In this document: piece after piece, positions 1 to 7,976 of the stretch
How the letters are laid out: the number at the start of each line of letters is the position of its first letter
How positions within the stretch are numbered: the first letter of the stretch is position 1
Origin: Alphaproteobacteria bacterium
GTDB taxonomy: Bacteria > Pseudomonadota > Alphaproteobacteria > Micavibrionales > SZUA-601
Length of the DNA stretch: 10,865 bases
Reading direction: 5' to 3'
NCBI GenBank assembly: GCA_003250865.1
Contig: QKJH01000172.1
Coordinates: 1-10,865 of the forward strand
The notes under the pieces: model-generated
The model's input: the letters and a program-made list of their open reading frames with translations, nothing else
Told to the model about the DNA's origin: nothing
Database searches by the model: none
Position numbers and translations under genes: made by a program

Positions 1-551
1 CACTATCAATTATCGCGGGATTAGGTGTCTTGGGCGTTGTCGGGCTGATATGGATTTACTTTACCTTTCCCCATGTTACCAGCCGTATCGACCGTTTTCT
101 CGACCCTAATGCGGGGGATAACTATCAAATTGAAAAATCTCTGGATGCCGTGCGTAATGGCGGTCTATTTGGCACCGGCCCCGGCCAGGGTGAAATTAAG
201 CTCATCCTACCCGATGCCCACACGGATTTCATATTCTCCGTCGCTGCAGAAGAGCTGGGTCTGATTGTCACCCTTTTGCTGGTGGCTATTTTCGTGTTTA
301 TCGTTGTACGGGGTTTCGTCCGTATCAAACAATCCGAAGACATGTTTGTTATTCTGGCTGCCGGTGGGTTGCTGGTTCAATTCGGGGTACAGGCCTTTAT
401 CCATATGGGCTCATCTTTGAAATTGTTACCTGCAAAAGGAATGACTCTGCCTTTTGTTTCTTACGGCGGGTCTTCCATGCTTGCCCTTGGATTTGCCTGT
501 GGTATGCTGTTGGCATTGACGCGGCGTTCTACCATCGGAGGGTATAAGTAA
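1..551 (+). CDS. ftsW: FtsW, septal peptidoglycan polymerase (3' part only)
   Basis: The reading frame is open from the window edge (first full codon at position 3), so the 5' end lies outside; about 182 C-terminal residues are present. FtsW is the SEDS-family glycosyltransferase that polymerises lipid II at the septum with its partner FtsI. The visible part carries SEDS hallmarks: a GG-L-FGTGPGQGEIK stretch, then LPDAHTDFIFSVAAEELGLI, and near the C-terminus the LPFVSYGGSSMLA signature. Hydrophobic segments fit the last membrane helices. The tail is short and basic (RRSTIGGYK). Its TAA stop shares one base with the murG start (TAATG), which suggests translational coupling. RodA is the close paralogue; the position next to murG favours FtsW. 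Confidence 0.94.
   Translation, partial: LSIIAGLGVLGVVGLIWIYFTFPHVTSRIDRFLDPNAGDNYQIEKSLDAVRNGGLFGTGPGQGEIKLILPDAHTDFIFSVAAEELGLIVTLLLVAIFVFIVVRGFVRIKQSEDMFVILAAGGLLVQFGVQAFIHMGSSLKLLPAKGMTLPFVSYGGSSMLALGFACGMLLALTRRSTIGGYK
537..542 (+). promoter_or_regulatory. Ribosome binding site of murG
   Basis: GGAGGG lies inside the last ftsW codons, 8 nt before the murG ATG. It is the strongest Shine-Dalgarno match in the left cluster and fixes the murG start at 551. Confidence 0.7.
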
Positions 552-1672
552 TGGCCACAAAAAACCGCAAAGGCCAAACCATTGTTCTTGCATCTGGCGG
601 CACCGGAGGGCATCTGTTCCCGGCTTGCGCTCTGGCGGGTTTGTTGCTGGACAGCGGCTATGATGTACTGGTTCTGACCGATGTACGCGGCGGACGTTTT
701 ATCGGCAAATTCAAACGCACCATCCCCTATAAAATCATTTCATCGGACACCATCCGTCCCGGCCTGACGGGAAAAATCAAATCGGCGTGGCGTATCGGTG
801 TTGGGGTTTTACAGTCTCTATCCGTCCTGCTCTCCACCCGTGCAAAATCCGTGGTTGCATTCGGCGGTTACCCTTGCTTTCCGCCATCCGTGGCTGGCGT
901 TATATTGCGCAAACCCGTTATTCTACAGGAACAGAATGCCCTGATGGGACGCGCCAACCGCGCCCTCGCCCGTTTTGCCGATAAAATTGCCTCAGCCTTT
1001 AAAAATACGGCCGGTATCTCTGATAATTTGAAACAAAAAATTATCCATACCGGTAACCCTTTGCGCCCTGAAGTGGTAGACAGAACAAAGCTGTTCAGTT
1101 ACGAACCACCCAAACCAGACCGCCCAGTAAAAATTCTTGTTGTTGGAGGTTCGCAAGGGTCATCCATTTTTTCAACCGTTATCCCTGAGGCTATCACACT
1201 TTTGCCAGAGGGGATGCGCCGTGCCATCACACTGGTGCAACAGGTACGCGAAGAAGATTTGAACACTGTACAAAAGCACTATGATGCGCTCAATTTTGAC
1301 GTTTCCCCTATTCTGACACCCTTTATCGATAATATGGCCGATGTCTTGTCGCAAACCCATCTGGTGATCAGCCGCGCAGGTGCATCAATCATATCCGAGC
1401 TGACCGCACTGGGCATTCCGGCAATCTATGTGCCGCTGGCCGCCTCCCTTGACGGTGATCAAGCTGAAAATGCCAAAGAAATCGTCACGGAAAACGGCGG
1501 CTGGATACTGCCAGAAAGTGACTTTACGCCTGAGAAACTCGCTTCCCTGTTGCAGGATTGTCTGTCGGACTATGCCCAACTTTACAAAACTGCACAAAAT
1601 TGTAGAAAACTCGGCAACCCGAATGCCACGGAAAATCTGATGGCACTAGTTGAACAGACGATAAGGAAGTAA
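551..1672 (+). CDS. murG: MurG, UDP-GlcNAc:lipid I GlcNAc transferase
   Basis: MurG transfers GlcNAc from UDP-GlcNAc to lipid I on the inner face of the cytoplasmic membrane, making lipid II. The 373-residue product is close to the family length. Visible motifs in order: GGTGGH at 16-21 (N-terminal G-loop with the conserved His), FGGYPCFPPSVAG at 104-116, QEQNALMGRANR at 126-137, GNPLRPEV at 169-176, GGSQG at 199-203 (second G-loop) and SRAGA-SIISE at 274-283, with the Glu expected to bind the nucleotide sugar. The usual HEQN reads QEQN here, and the usual DDHQ near 301 reads DGDQ. The start has a strong ribosome binding site and overlaps ftsW by 1 nt. In most alphaproteobacteria murC follows; here murB starts after a 10 bp gap. 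Confidence 0.97.
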   Translation: MATKNRKGQTIVLASGGTGGHLFPACALAGLLLDSGYDVLVLTDVRGGRFIGKFKRTIPYKIISSDTIRPGLTGKIKSAWRIGVGVLQSLSVLLSTRAKSVVAFGGYPCFPPSVAGVILRKPVILQEQNALMGRANRALARFADKIASAFKNTAGISDNLKQKIIHTGNPLRPEVVDRTKLFSYEPPKPDRPVKILVVGGSQGSSIFSTVIPEAITLLPEGMRRAITLVQQVREEDLNTVQKHYDALNFDVSPILTPFIDNMADVLSQTHLVISRAGASIISELTALGIPAIYVPLAASLDGDQAENAKEIVTENGGWILPESDFTPEKLASLLQDCLSDYAQLYKTAQNCRKLGNPNATENLMALVEQTIRK

Positions 1673-1682
1673 AACAAGAACC

Positions 1683-2615
1683 ATGACCACTTCCCTGCTT
1701 TCCCGTTTGCCCACCGTTCGTGGCCGTTATACCGAGAATACCCCGCTGGCTCCCACCAGCTGGTTTGGTGTCGGCGGTCCTGCCGAGGTGCTGTTCAAAC
1801 CAAAAGATAAAGAAGATTTAGCCGATTTTCTCAAAGCTTGCCCTATAGATATACCGGTGACAATCATCGGCGTGGCCTCGAACCTGATTATCCGTGACGG
1901 TGGTGTAGACGGTGTAGTTATCCGTCTGGGGCGTGAATTTGCCTTTATGGAAGTCGATACAACCGACCCTACCCACATGCATATCGGTGCGGCGGCACTG
2001 GACATCAATACCGCCATCTTTTCCGCACAACAATCCGTTGCCGGGCTGGAGTTTCTGTCCGGTATCCCGGGAACCATTGGCGGTGCCTTACGCATGAATG
2101 CCGGCGCCTATGGCCGTGAAATGGTGGATATTCTAATTAACGCTACGGCCATTGACCGCCAGGGGAATACCCACACACTCACGCCGGATGAAATCGGCAT
2201 GCATTACCGTCATACCGACGCACCCGAAGACTGGATTTGGGTGGAATGTACGCTGCAAGGTACAGTCGGCAACAAAGAAGCGATTTTAGCCGCCATCGAA
2301 GACATCAAACAAAAACGCGAAGAAAGCCAGCCTATCCGTGAGAAAACCGGCGGTTCAACCTTTGCCAATCCTGAACGCGATATACCGGGAACAGGCTCGG
2401 CATGGCAAGCAGTGGACAAGGCAGGATGCCGCGGTCTGACACTGGGCGGCGCGCAAATATCTCAAAAACATTGCAACTTCATGATTAATACGGGGCACGC
2501 CACGGCCGAAGATTTAGAAAATCTGGGTGACGAAGTACGCCGCCGCGTCAAAGAAAAACTCAATATCAACCTGCGTTGGGAAATCAAGCGCATCGGAAAA
2601 AAGAAAGAGAAGTAA
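1683..2615 (+). CDS. murB: MurB, UDP-N-acetylenolpyruvoylglucosamine reductase
   Basis: MurB is a cytoplasmic FAD enzyme that reduces UDP-GlcNAc-enolpyruvate with NADPH to UDP-MurNAc. The 310-residue product shows the family signatures: WFGVGGPAE at 27-35, GVASN-LIIRDGG at 63-74 (FAD contact), GLEFLSGIPGTIGGALRMNA at 121-140, YR at 175-176, GGSTFANP at 223-230 with S225 as the likely proton donor, SQKHCNFMIN at 260-269, and E300 in LRWEIKRIG as the conserved C-terminal Glu. The FAD-loop Gly that usually precedes SN is Ala here. The N-terminus (LLSRLPTVRGRYTEN-PLA) fits the alphaproteobacterial form, supporting ATG 1683. A GGAAG sits 13 nt upstream and AAGAA lies closer; neither is ideal. Confidence 0.97.
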   Translation: MTTSLLSRLPTVRGRYTENTPLAPTSWFGVGGPAEVLFKPKDKEDLADFLKACPIDIPVTIIGVASNLIIRDGGVDGVVIRLGREFAFMEVDTTDPTHMHIGAAALDINTAIFSAQQSVAGLEFLSGIPGTIGGALRMNAGAYGREMVDILINATAIDRQGNTHTLTPDEIGMHYRHTDAPEDWIWVECTLQGTVGNKEAILAAIEDIKQKREESQPIREKTGGSTFANPERDIPGTGSAWQAVDKAGCRGLTLGGAQISQKHCNFMINTGHATAEDLENLGDEVRRRVKEKLNINLRWEIKRIGKKKEK

Positions 2616-2616
2616 C

Positions 2617-3177
2617 ATGGTTAATATCAAACTTGTTGATCCATCTATGGAGTATTTTGAAAGTCAACTGGAAGCCATCCATGAAGGATTCCCCTATTTC
2701 TGGAACGGTACAGATAACCAATACTCTGCTGAGCAGATAAAGGAAATGACCGATGACCCGGAAGAATTCATCCGCACACAAAACAAATTTTCCTCACAGG
2801 AATATACTGCACCGGATGGTACTAAATTCACCTTTGAACGTAAACGCCATTGGATTATCGACACCGACACGAATGAATATGTTGGTGAAATTACCCTGTG
2901 CCCGGGCATAAAAGATGATTTCCTTATCTATGCCGGTACAACCGGTTATGCAATTCGTCCATCGGCACGACGCAAAGGCTATGCATCCTCTGCTGTAAAA
3001 CTGTCTATGGATTATACGCGCCAGCATTACCCCGATATGAAGGAAATAGTCATTTGCGTAGCGCCCACGAACATTTCTTCGGAAGGGGTGGTCAAAAAGA
3101 ATGGCGGTCAGGATTGCGAAATCGTTGATGCTGGCCATGGATTTGGCATGGTTAAACGGTTTAGGATTCCATTATGA
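2617..3177 (+). CDS. GNAT-family N-acetyltransferase, substrate unknown
   Basis: A 186-residue protein with a GNAT fold. Motif A is visible at about 109-127, GYAIRPSARRKGYASSAVK, where RRKGYA is the acetyl-CoA pyrophosphate loop. It is followed by a beta strand (EIVICV) and APTNISSEGVVKKNGG, the typical Asn-containing motif near the acyl-donor site. The overall pattern resembles the 'predicted acetyltransferase' group (COG3981-like); I cannot name a substrate. The frame is open further upstream into murB, but ATG 2617 follows the murB stop by 1 nt, has an A/G-rich stretch (AGAGAAG) before it, and begins the recognisable protein. Its TGA overlaps the ddl ATG as ATGA, so it is co-translated with cell-wall enzymes. 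It is not a standard member of this cluster. A role in cell-wall or cytoplasmic amine acetylation would be speculation. Confidence 0.86.
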   Translation: MVNIKLVDPSMEYFESQLEAIHEGFPYFWNGTDNQYSAEQIKEMTDDPEEFIRTQNKFSSQEYTAPDGTKFTFERKRHWIIDTDTNEYVGEITLCPGIKDDFLIYAGTTGYAIRPSARRKGYASSAVKLSMDYTRQHYPDMKEIVICVAPTNISSEGVVKKNGGQDCEIVDAGHGFGMVKRFRIPL

Positions 3178-4103
3178 GCAAAAAAATACCCCGCAAAGTT
3201 GCCGTTTTGATGGGCGGATGGTCCGACGAACGCCCTATATCCCTGATTTCAGGTCAAGCAATTACCGATGCCTTGAATAAAATCGGCTTTGAGGCAATGG
3301 CCATTGACGTGACCAAGGACGTACGAAAATTCATTGCCGACATTGATGCATTCAATCCCGACGTCCTGTTCAATGCCCTGCACGGCAAAGGCGGCGAAGA
3401 CGGCACCATTCACGGTGTTTTGGATATGCTGGGTATTCCCTATACCCATTCGGGCGTGCGCACTTCGGCCATTGCGATGGATAAAATTGCAACAAAACGC
3501 CTTTTGGCCAAGCAAAGCGTTCCGGTTGTCGGCGACATCACTGTAAAAGGTACAGCATTGGAAAAAGGCCACCCCATGCCAACCCCTTATGTTGTTAAAC
3601 CAATTGACGAAGGCTCCAGTCTGGGCGTTTTTATTGTGCATGATGACGCAACACGAATTGCCGCTTATAATGCCCATAAATCCATTTGGGTAATGGTCGA
3701 ACGGTTTATCCCCGGAAAAGAACTGACCGTTTCCGTATTGGAAGATGAAACCGGCCAACCGAAAGCGTTAGCGGTTACCGAATTACGTGCCAAAACCGAT
3801 TTTTACGATTACAAAGCAAAATACACCGATGGCGTAACAGAACATATCGTCGGTGTCGAATTGCCGGAAGACATTTATCAACAGCTGTTGGATTGTGCCG
3901 TTATTGCGCACAAAACGCTGGGATGTCGTCATGTGTCGCGGTCGGATTTCCGTTATAATGAAACGGACGGCATTGTCTTCCTTGAAATTAATACCCAGCC
4001 CGGCATGACCGGTCTGTCACTGGTTCCCGAACAGGCCAAATATTGCGGCATCGCTTTTCCCGAGCTGGTTAAACAATTGGTGGTCATGGCATATAATGGC
4101 TAA
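3174..4103 (+). CDS. ddl: D-alanine--D-alanine ligase
   Basis: Ddl joins two D-alanines with ATP, giving the dipeptide added by MurF. The 309 residues match the short DdlB type. Seen in order: LMGGWSDERPISLISG at 12-27 with E19, the expected D-Ala1 contact; HGKGGEDGTIHGVLDMLGIPY at 70-90; PYVVKPIDEGSSLGV at 138-152, the ATP-grasp loop; VERFIPGKELTVSV at 175-188; FYDYKAKY at 210-217, the omega loop, whose Tyr residues fit D-Ala-D-Ala rather than D-Ala-D-Lac specificity; and SDFRYN at 257-262 with EINTQPGMTGLS at 271-282, giving metal ligands D258, E271 and N273. An AGGA lies 7 nt before the ATG. It overlaps the acetyltransferase by 4 nt and ftsQ by 8 nt. Confidence 0.97.
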   Translation: MSKKIPRKVAVLMGGWSDERPISLISGQAITDALNKIGFEAMAIDVTKDVRKFIADIDAFNPDVLFNALHGKGGEDGTIHGVLDMLGIPYTHSGVRTSAIAMDKIATKRLLAKQSVPVVGDITVKGTALEKGHPMPTPYVVKPIDEGSSLGVFIVHDDATRIAAYNAHKSIWVMVERFIPGKELTVSVLEDETGQPKALAVTELRAKTDFYDYKAKYTDGVTEHIVGVELPEDIYQQLLDCAVIAHKTLGCRHVSRSDFRYNETDGIVFLEINTQPGMTGLSLVPEQAKYCGIAFPELVKQLVVMAYNG

Positions 4104-4962
4104 GAAAATCAAACAGAACCCGTACCGCGCCGGTCGCCGTGCCCGCCCTTTTTTCAAAGAGGTGGTGCTGGGCAAAATCCTGCCCGCTCTTTGCGTGTGT
4201 ACGGTTCTGGTTGGCGGCGTGTGGTTTTATACCAGCGGCGAGTATGAGAATATCAAGCAGCGTTCAACCGATTTTCTGATTAAAAAATCCGCCGAGATGG
4301 GCTTTGTCGTACAAAATCTCAGCGTCAAAGGACGCAAAAACCTGTCTCCTGAAAGTGTGACGGCTGTACTGAATATCAAAAGTGGCGATCCGTTATTCAT
4401 CTTTGACCCCGATGTGATGCACGAACAGCTTGAAGGCCTATCATGGGTCAAAAAAGCACGCATTGAACGTCATCTTCCCAATACCGTTTATATTGAAATC
4501 ACCGAGCGCGAGCCGTTTGCCCTATGGCAAAACGAAGGTGCAATGGCCGTAATTGATGACGAGGGCGTAGTACTGACCCGCGAACATCTGGGAAAATACG
4601 GCCCTTTGCTTCAGGTTATCGGCAAAAATGCCAATATCAGGGTGGCAGAGCTTGCTCAATATCTTTCCCTTGTCCCTGAAATCCAATCGCGCGTTGAAAA
4701 TGCCACTTGGGTCGGCGACCGACGCTGGAATCTTTTACTAAAAAGCGATATCACCGTGCGCCTACCGGAAAAAGATGTTCCTCAGGCATTGCAGGTACTT
4801 GCAAAAATGCACAACGAGGATAAACTCCTTGACAGAGCCATTGTTTTAGTAGATTTACGTCTGGCCGATAAAGTCATTGTCAGACCCGAGCTGGGTGCCA
4901 ATACGCAAATTGAACGCCCCAACTTTGACGAAGAAAAATCAAGAAAAGATAAAGCAATTTAA
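4096..4962 (+). CDS. ftsQ: FtsQ, divisome connector protein
   Basis: FtsQ is a bitopic inner-membrane protein that recruits FtsB/FtsL and links early and late division proteins. The 288-residue product has a basic cytoplasmic N-terminus (about 1-24), one membrane helix at about 26-46 (ILPALCVCTVLVGGVWFY), then a POTRA domain at about 70-140 (VQNLSVKGRKNLSPESV, LFIFDPDVMHEQLEGLSWVK, ARIERHLPNTVYIEITEREP), followed by the FtsQ-type beta domain with VIDDEGVVL and LLQVIG. The region after about 260 is charged and probably disordered. It begins inside the last codons of ddl, so its translation is likely coupled to ddl. The sequence is divergent, as usual for FtsQ; the call rests on topology, the POTRA pattern and position before ftsA. 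Confidence 0.94.
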   Translation: MAKKIKQNPYRAGRRARPFFKEVVLGKILPALCVCTVLVGGVWFYTSGEYENIKQRSTDFLIKKSAEMGFVVQNLSVKGRKNLSPESVTAVLNIKSGDPLFIFDPDVMHEQLEGLSWVKKARIERHLPNTVYIEITEREPFALWQNEGAMAVIDDEGVVLTREHLGKYGPLLQVIGKNANIRVAELAQYLSLVPEIQSRVENATWVGDRRWNLLLKSDITVRLPEKDVPQALQVLAKMHNEDKLLDRAIVLVDLRLADKVIVRPELGANTQIERPNFDEEKSRKDKAI

Positions 4963-5007
4963 TGTATAACAACTAAGAAGCCACGTAACCGGAGTATTCA
5001 GACTATC

Positions 5008-6279
5008 ATGCAATTCAGCAACAACCGTAACAACCCCTTTGCAAAACCGCCCGGCAGCATTGTCGCCGGATTGGATATCGGGTCATCCAAGGTATGCTGC
5101 TTTATTGCCCGCATCAGTAACACCAACCGCTTGAATGTTATCGGTATCGGACATTACGAGGCACGCGGCATCAAGAACGGCAATATTGTCGATATGGAGC
5201 TGGCGGAAATTTCAGTTGGCCACGCCGTACAACTGGCCGAACAAATGGCGGGACAGACGATTGATTCCGTTGTCGTCAATGTCAGCGGTATTCATGCCCA
5301 TTCCCATACCACCACGTCAAAAGTGTCGGTAACGGGTAGCGAGGTGAATGAAAGTGATGTCCGCAAATCACTTATCCAGTCGCGCGAGTGCGAAGTTTCG
5401 GGGCAAAACGAGCTTATCCATACCATCCCCGTATCCTATGCCATGGACAATATCAAAGGCATTTCCAACCCGCTTGGCATGATTGGCAAACAGCTGTCAA
5501 CTACCATTCACGGTGTCACAGCTGCCAGCAATGCGCTGAAAAACCTGCGCACCTGTATTGCCAACAACCATCTGGAAATCGAAGCGTTCTGCGCTGCGCC
5601 TTATGCCTCGGCTCTGTCCTGTCTGGTCGAGGATGAAATCGATTTGGGCTGCACCCTGATTGACATGGGTGCCGGCACCACCTCGATTGCCGTTTTTCTG
5701 GAGGGCAAGCTGGTCTATGTTGATGCGATTGCCGTTGGCGGCTCGCACGTTACCAGCGATATTGCCCGCGGGCTGACCACGCCATTGAACCATGCCGAGC
5801 GCTTAAAAACCCTGTACGGCAGTGCCATCCAGTCGCCGCGCGATGAAATGGAAACCATCGAAGTACCGCAAACGGGTGAAGAAGACCGCTTTGCCCCGAA
5901 CTATATGCCGCGTTCCCTGTTGACGGGGATTATCCAGCCGCGACTGGAAGAAACCTTTGAAATGGTGCGCGCACGGTTGGATGCCAGCGGCTATATCAAT
6001 GTGGTCGGACGGCGTGTTGTCTTAACGGGTGGAGCCTCGCAATTGCAAGGACTGACCGAGCTAGGCACGCTTATTTTGAACAAGCAAATCCGCATTGCTT
6101 CACCCATCAAGATTTCGGGATTGGCCGAGGCCACCTCGGGTCCTGCCTTTTCCTGCGCCTCGGGATTGCTGCACTACAGTGCAAACCGCATGAATGAAGT
6201 GCCCAATATCATCATCCCCGTCATGACCCCCGGCAATTTCGTCTCCCGCCTCGGTTCATGGCTAAAAGAAAATTGGTAA
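5008..6279 (+). CDS. ftsA: FtsA, actin-like membrane anchor of the Z-ring
   Basis: FtsA is an ATP-binding actin homologue that tethers FtsZ to the membrane and recruits later division proteins. The 423-residue product shows AGLDIGSSKV at 20-29 (phosphate 1), the FtsA-specific 1C/SHS2 region with GIKNGNIVDMELA at 54-66, LIDMGAGTTSIAVF at 217-230 (phosphate 2), VGGSHVTSDIA-GL at 243-256, and VVLTGGASQLQGL at 337-349 (adenosine loop). The C-terminal amphipathic helix FVSRLGSWLKENW at 411-423 is the membrane-targeting sequence. ATG 5008 follows a 45 bp gap; a GGAG at 4991-4994 is 13 nt upstream, longer than usual, and I see no better in-frame start. ftsZ, which normally follows directly, is absent: the next gene is recN on the other strand, 2 bp away. 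Confidence 0.97.
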   Translation: MQFSNNRNNPFAKPPGSIVAGLDIGSSKVCCFIARISNTNRLNVIGIGHYEARGIKNGNIVDMELAEISVGHAVQLAEQMAGQTIDSVVVNVSGIHAHSHTTTSKVSVTGSEVNESDVRKSLIQSRECEVSGQNELIHTIPVSYAMDNIKGISNPLGMIGKQLSTTIHGVTAASNALKNLRTCIANNHLEIEAFCAAPYASALSCLVEDEIDLGCTLIDMGAGTTSIAVFLEGKLVYVDAIAVGGSHVTSDIARGLTTPLNHAERLKTLYGSAIQSPRDEMETIEVPQTGEEDRFAPNYMPRSLLTGIIQPRLEETFEMVRARLDASGYINVVGRRVVLTGGASQLQGLTELGTLILNKQIRIASPIKISGLAEATSGPAFSCASGLLHYSANRMNEVPNIIIPVMTPGNFVSRLGSWLKENW

Positions 6280-6281
6280 GA

Positions 6282-7961
6282 TTACCCAACCGAAAATAAC
6301 TTATCGGCGGCGGCGCGGGCTTCGTCAGTGATGTGTGCGCCTGAGAGCATACGTGCCAGCTCTTCGCGCCGCTCATCCTTGCTCTCAAGCGGTGTGACAT
6401 AGGTATTGGCATGCTCGCCGCTTTGCGTTTTATGGATGGTATAGTGATGGTGCGCGCGTCCGGCCACCTGCGGCGAGTGCGTAACCACCAACACCTGAAC
6501 ATCGCCGCCCAGACGTTGCAACCTTTCGCCCACGGCCTGTGCCACGGCTCCGCCGATGCCGCTATCCACCTCGTCAAAAATCATGGTCGGCACGGTATTG
6601 CTTTGCGCCAACACCACCTTGAGTGCCAGCATAAAGCGCGCCATTTCGCCGCCCGAGGCAATCTTGCTGAGTGGCCCCATGGGCGAACCGGCATTGGTGG
6701 CAATTTCAAATACTGCGCGGGTAAAGCCGTACTGTCCCCATTCGCGCTCGTCCTCAATGCGTGTCAGGGTCGTTTGAAAACGCGCCCGCTCCAGCTTTAA
6801 CGGCGGCAGTTCTTTCATCACACCAACATCCAACCGCTTGGCAGCATCCATGCGAACCGTGTGCAGAGTGGCAGCGGCAGTGATATAATCCTGTTTGGCC
6901 ACGGCCTCTTTCTTTTCCAGCTCGGCCAGCTTATCCGACTGGTCGCCAATCAGCGCCAGCTTGTCTTCCATTTCTTTTTTCAGGGGCAGCAACATATCCA
7001 CCGTTGTGTGATGTTTGCGTGCTGCGGCCTTTAAATCGAACAGGCGTTGCTCCACGGCATTTTGTGAGCCGGCATCAAAATCGAAATCGCCCGAAAGAGA
7101 TTCCAGTTGTGCCACGGCCTCGTCCAGCTCGACATTGGCACGGTTCAGGGCGGCAATGGCCTCGTCCATTCGTCCCTCGGCTTTGTCCTGCACAGCTTCG
7201 AGTGCATTAAGCGCACCATAGAGCCCGCGCAGTGCTCCGCCGTCCGAGCCTACGCCTTGCAGAGCGGTTGTCAACGCCCCGGCCAGCTTTTCCGCATGCA
7301 TCATCAACGCACGTTTTTGCGACAGTTCCTCTTCCTCTCCCTCGTATGGACTGAGGGTTTCCAACTCTTCCACCATGGTGCGCAAAAAGGTTTCATCCTC
7401 TTGTGCTTTGGCGACATCCCGCATCAGGGCAATACGGTCTTCTTCAGCCTGTTTCCATGTAACATAAGCATTGCGGCAGGCTTCGATTGCACCAGCGTCC
7501 GCACAAAAATCATCCAGAACGGCGCGGTGTGTTGCCTGATTAAGCAAAGTGGCCGTTTCAAACTGACCGTGAATTTCAACCAGCAAATCGCCAACGCCGC
7601 GCAAAAACCCGGCGCTGACCGGCATATCGTTGATAAAAGCTTTCGAGCGACCATCGGGTGTTAGGGAACGGCGCAGGATAATCTGCCCGTCTTCGACCTC
7701 AATTCCCTGCTCGTCCAAGAGCGGTTTAACCGAAGCCAACGCGCTATCACTACATTCAAATACCGCCGTAACCACCGCCATATCCGTGCCCGAGCGTACT
7801 AACCGCGCCTCGGCCCGCATGCCCAGAGCAAGCCCCAGCGCATCCAGTAAAATGGATTTACCCGCGCCCGTTTCACCTGTCAGGGCGCACAACCCGTCCA
7901 ACAGGTTCAACGTCACCTGTTCAATCAAAACGACATTACGGATAGTCAGGGTGGTCAGCAT
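6282..7961 (-). CDS. recN: RecN, SMC-like DNA double-strand break repair ATPase
   Basis: RecN is an SMC-type ATPase acting early in recombinational repair of double-strand breaks with RecA. The 559-residue length is normal. The N-terminal half-ATPase starts LTIRNVVLIEQVTL and has Walker A GETGAGKS at 29-36. The middle is charged and heptad-rich (coiled-coil arms). The C-terminal half-ATPase has the ABC signature KIASGGEMARFMLALK, Walker B TMIFDEVDSGIGG and the His switch VVTHSPQVA. The ATG at 7961 lies 15 bp after the solute-binding protein stop, with only a weak A/G-rich stretch before it, so it is probably translated from the same message. No LexA-type box was recognised upstream. In many alphaproteobacteria recN directly follows bamD; here one gene intervenes. 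It ends 2 bp from the convergent ftsA. Confidence 0.97.
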   Translation of the reverse strand: MLTTLTIRNVVLIEQVTLNLLDGLCALTGETGAGKSILLDALGLALGMRAEARLVRSGTDMAVVTAVFECSDSALASVKPLLDEQGIEVEDGQIILRRSLTPDGRSKAFINDMPVSAGFLRGVGDLLVEIHGQFETATLLNQATHRAVLDDFCADAGAIEACRNAYVTWKQAEEDRIALMRDVAKAQEDETFLRTMVEELETLSPYEGEEEELSQKRALMMHAEKLAGALTTALQGVGSDGGALRGLYGALNALEAVQDKAEGRMDEAIAALNRANVELDEAVAQLESLSGDFDFDAGSQNAVEQRLFDLKAAARKHHTTVDMLLPLKKEMEDKLALIGDQSDKLAELEKKEAVAKQDYITAAATLHTVRMDAAKRLDVGVMKELPPLKLERARFQTTLTRIEDEREWGQYGFTRAVFEIATNAGSPMGPLSKIASGGEMARFMLALKVVLAQSNTVPTMIFDEVDSGIGGAVAQAVGERLQRLGGDVQVLVVTHSPQVAGRAHHHYTIHKTQSGEHANTYVTPLESKDERREELARMLSGAHITDEARAAADKLFSVG

Positions 7962-7976
7962 GGTTGCGTGGATACT

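Noticed and set aside
2527..2616. Upstream extension of the acetyltransferase frame to 2527
   Set aside because: It overlaps the end of murB, and the extra residues do not belong to the GNAT fold; ATG 2617 right after the murB stop fits better.
3249..3758. 169-codon - strand frame inside ddl
   Set aside because: Shadow of a strongly supported gene; composition is typical of an antisense frame.
3801..3827. Possible vancomycin-resistance-type D-Ala-D-Lac ligase
   Set aside because: The omega loop has the Tyr pattern of ordinary D-Ala-D-Ala ligases, and the gene sits in the dcw cluster without van-type neighbours.
6292..6309. CCGA/TCGG imperfect hairpin near the recN stop as a terminator
   Set aside because: Only four paired bases plus a mismatch, inside the recN coding region, and no adjacent T tract.
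7107..7664. 185-codon open frame on the + strand inside recN
   Set aside because: Antisense shadow of recN, with His/Cys-rich low-quality protein and no start signal or family resemblance.
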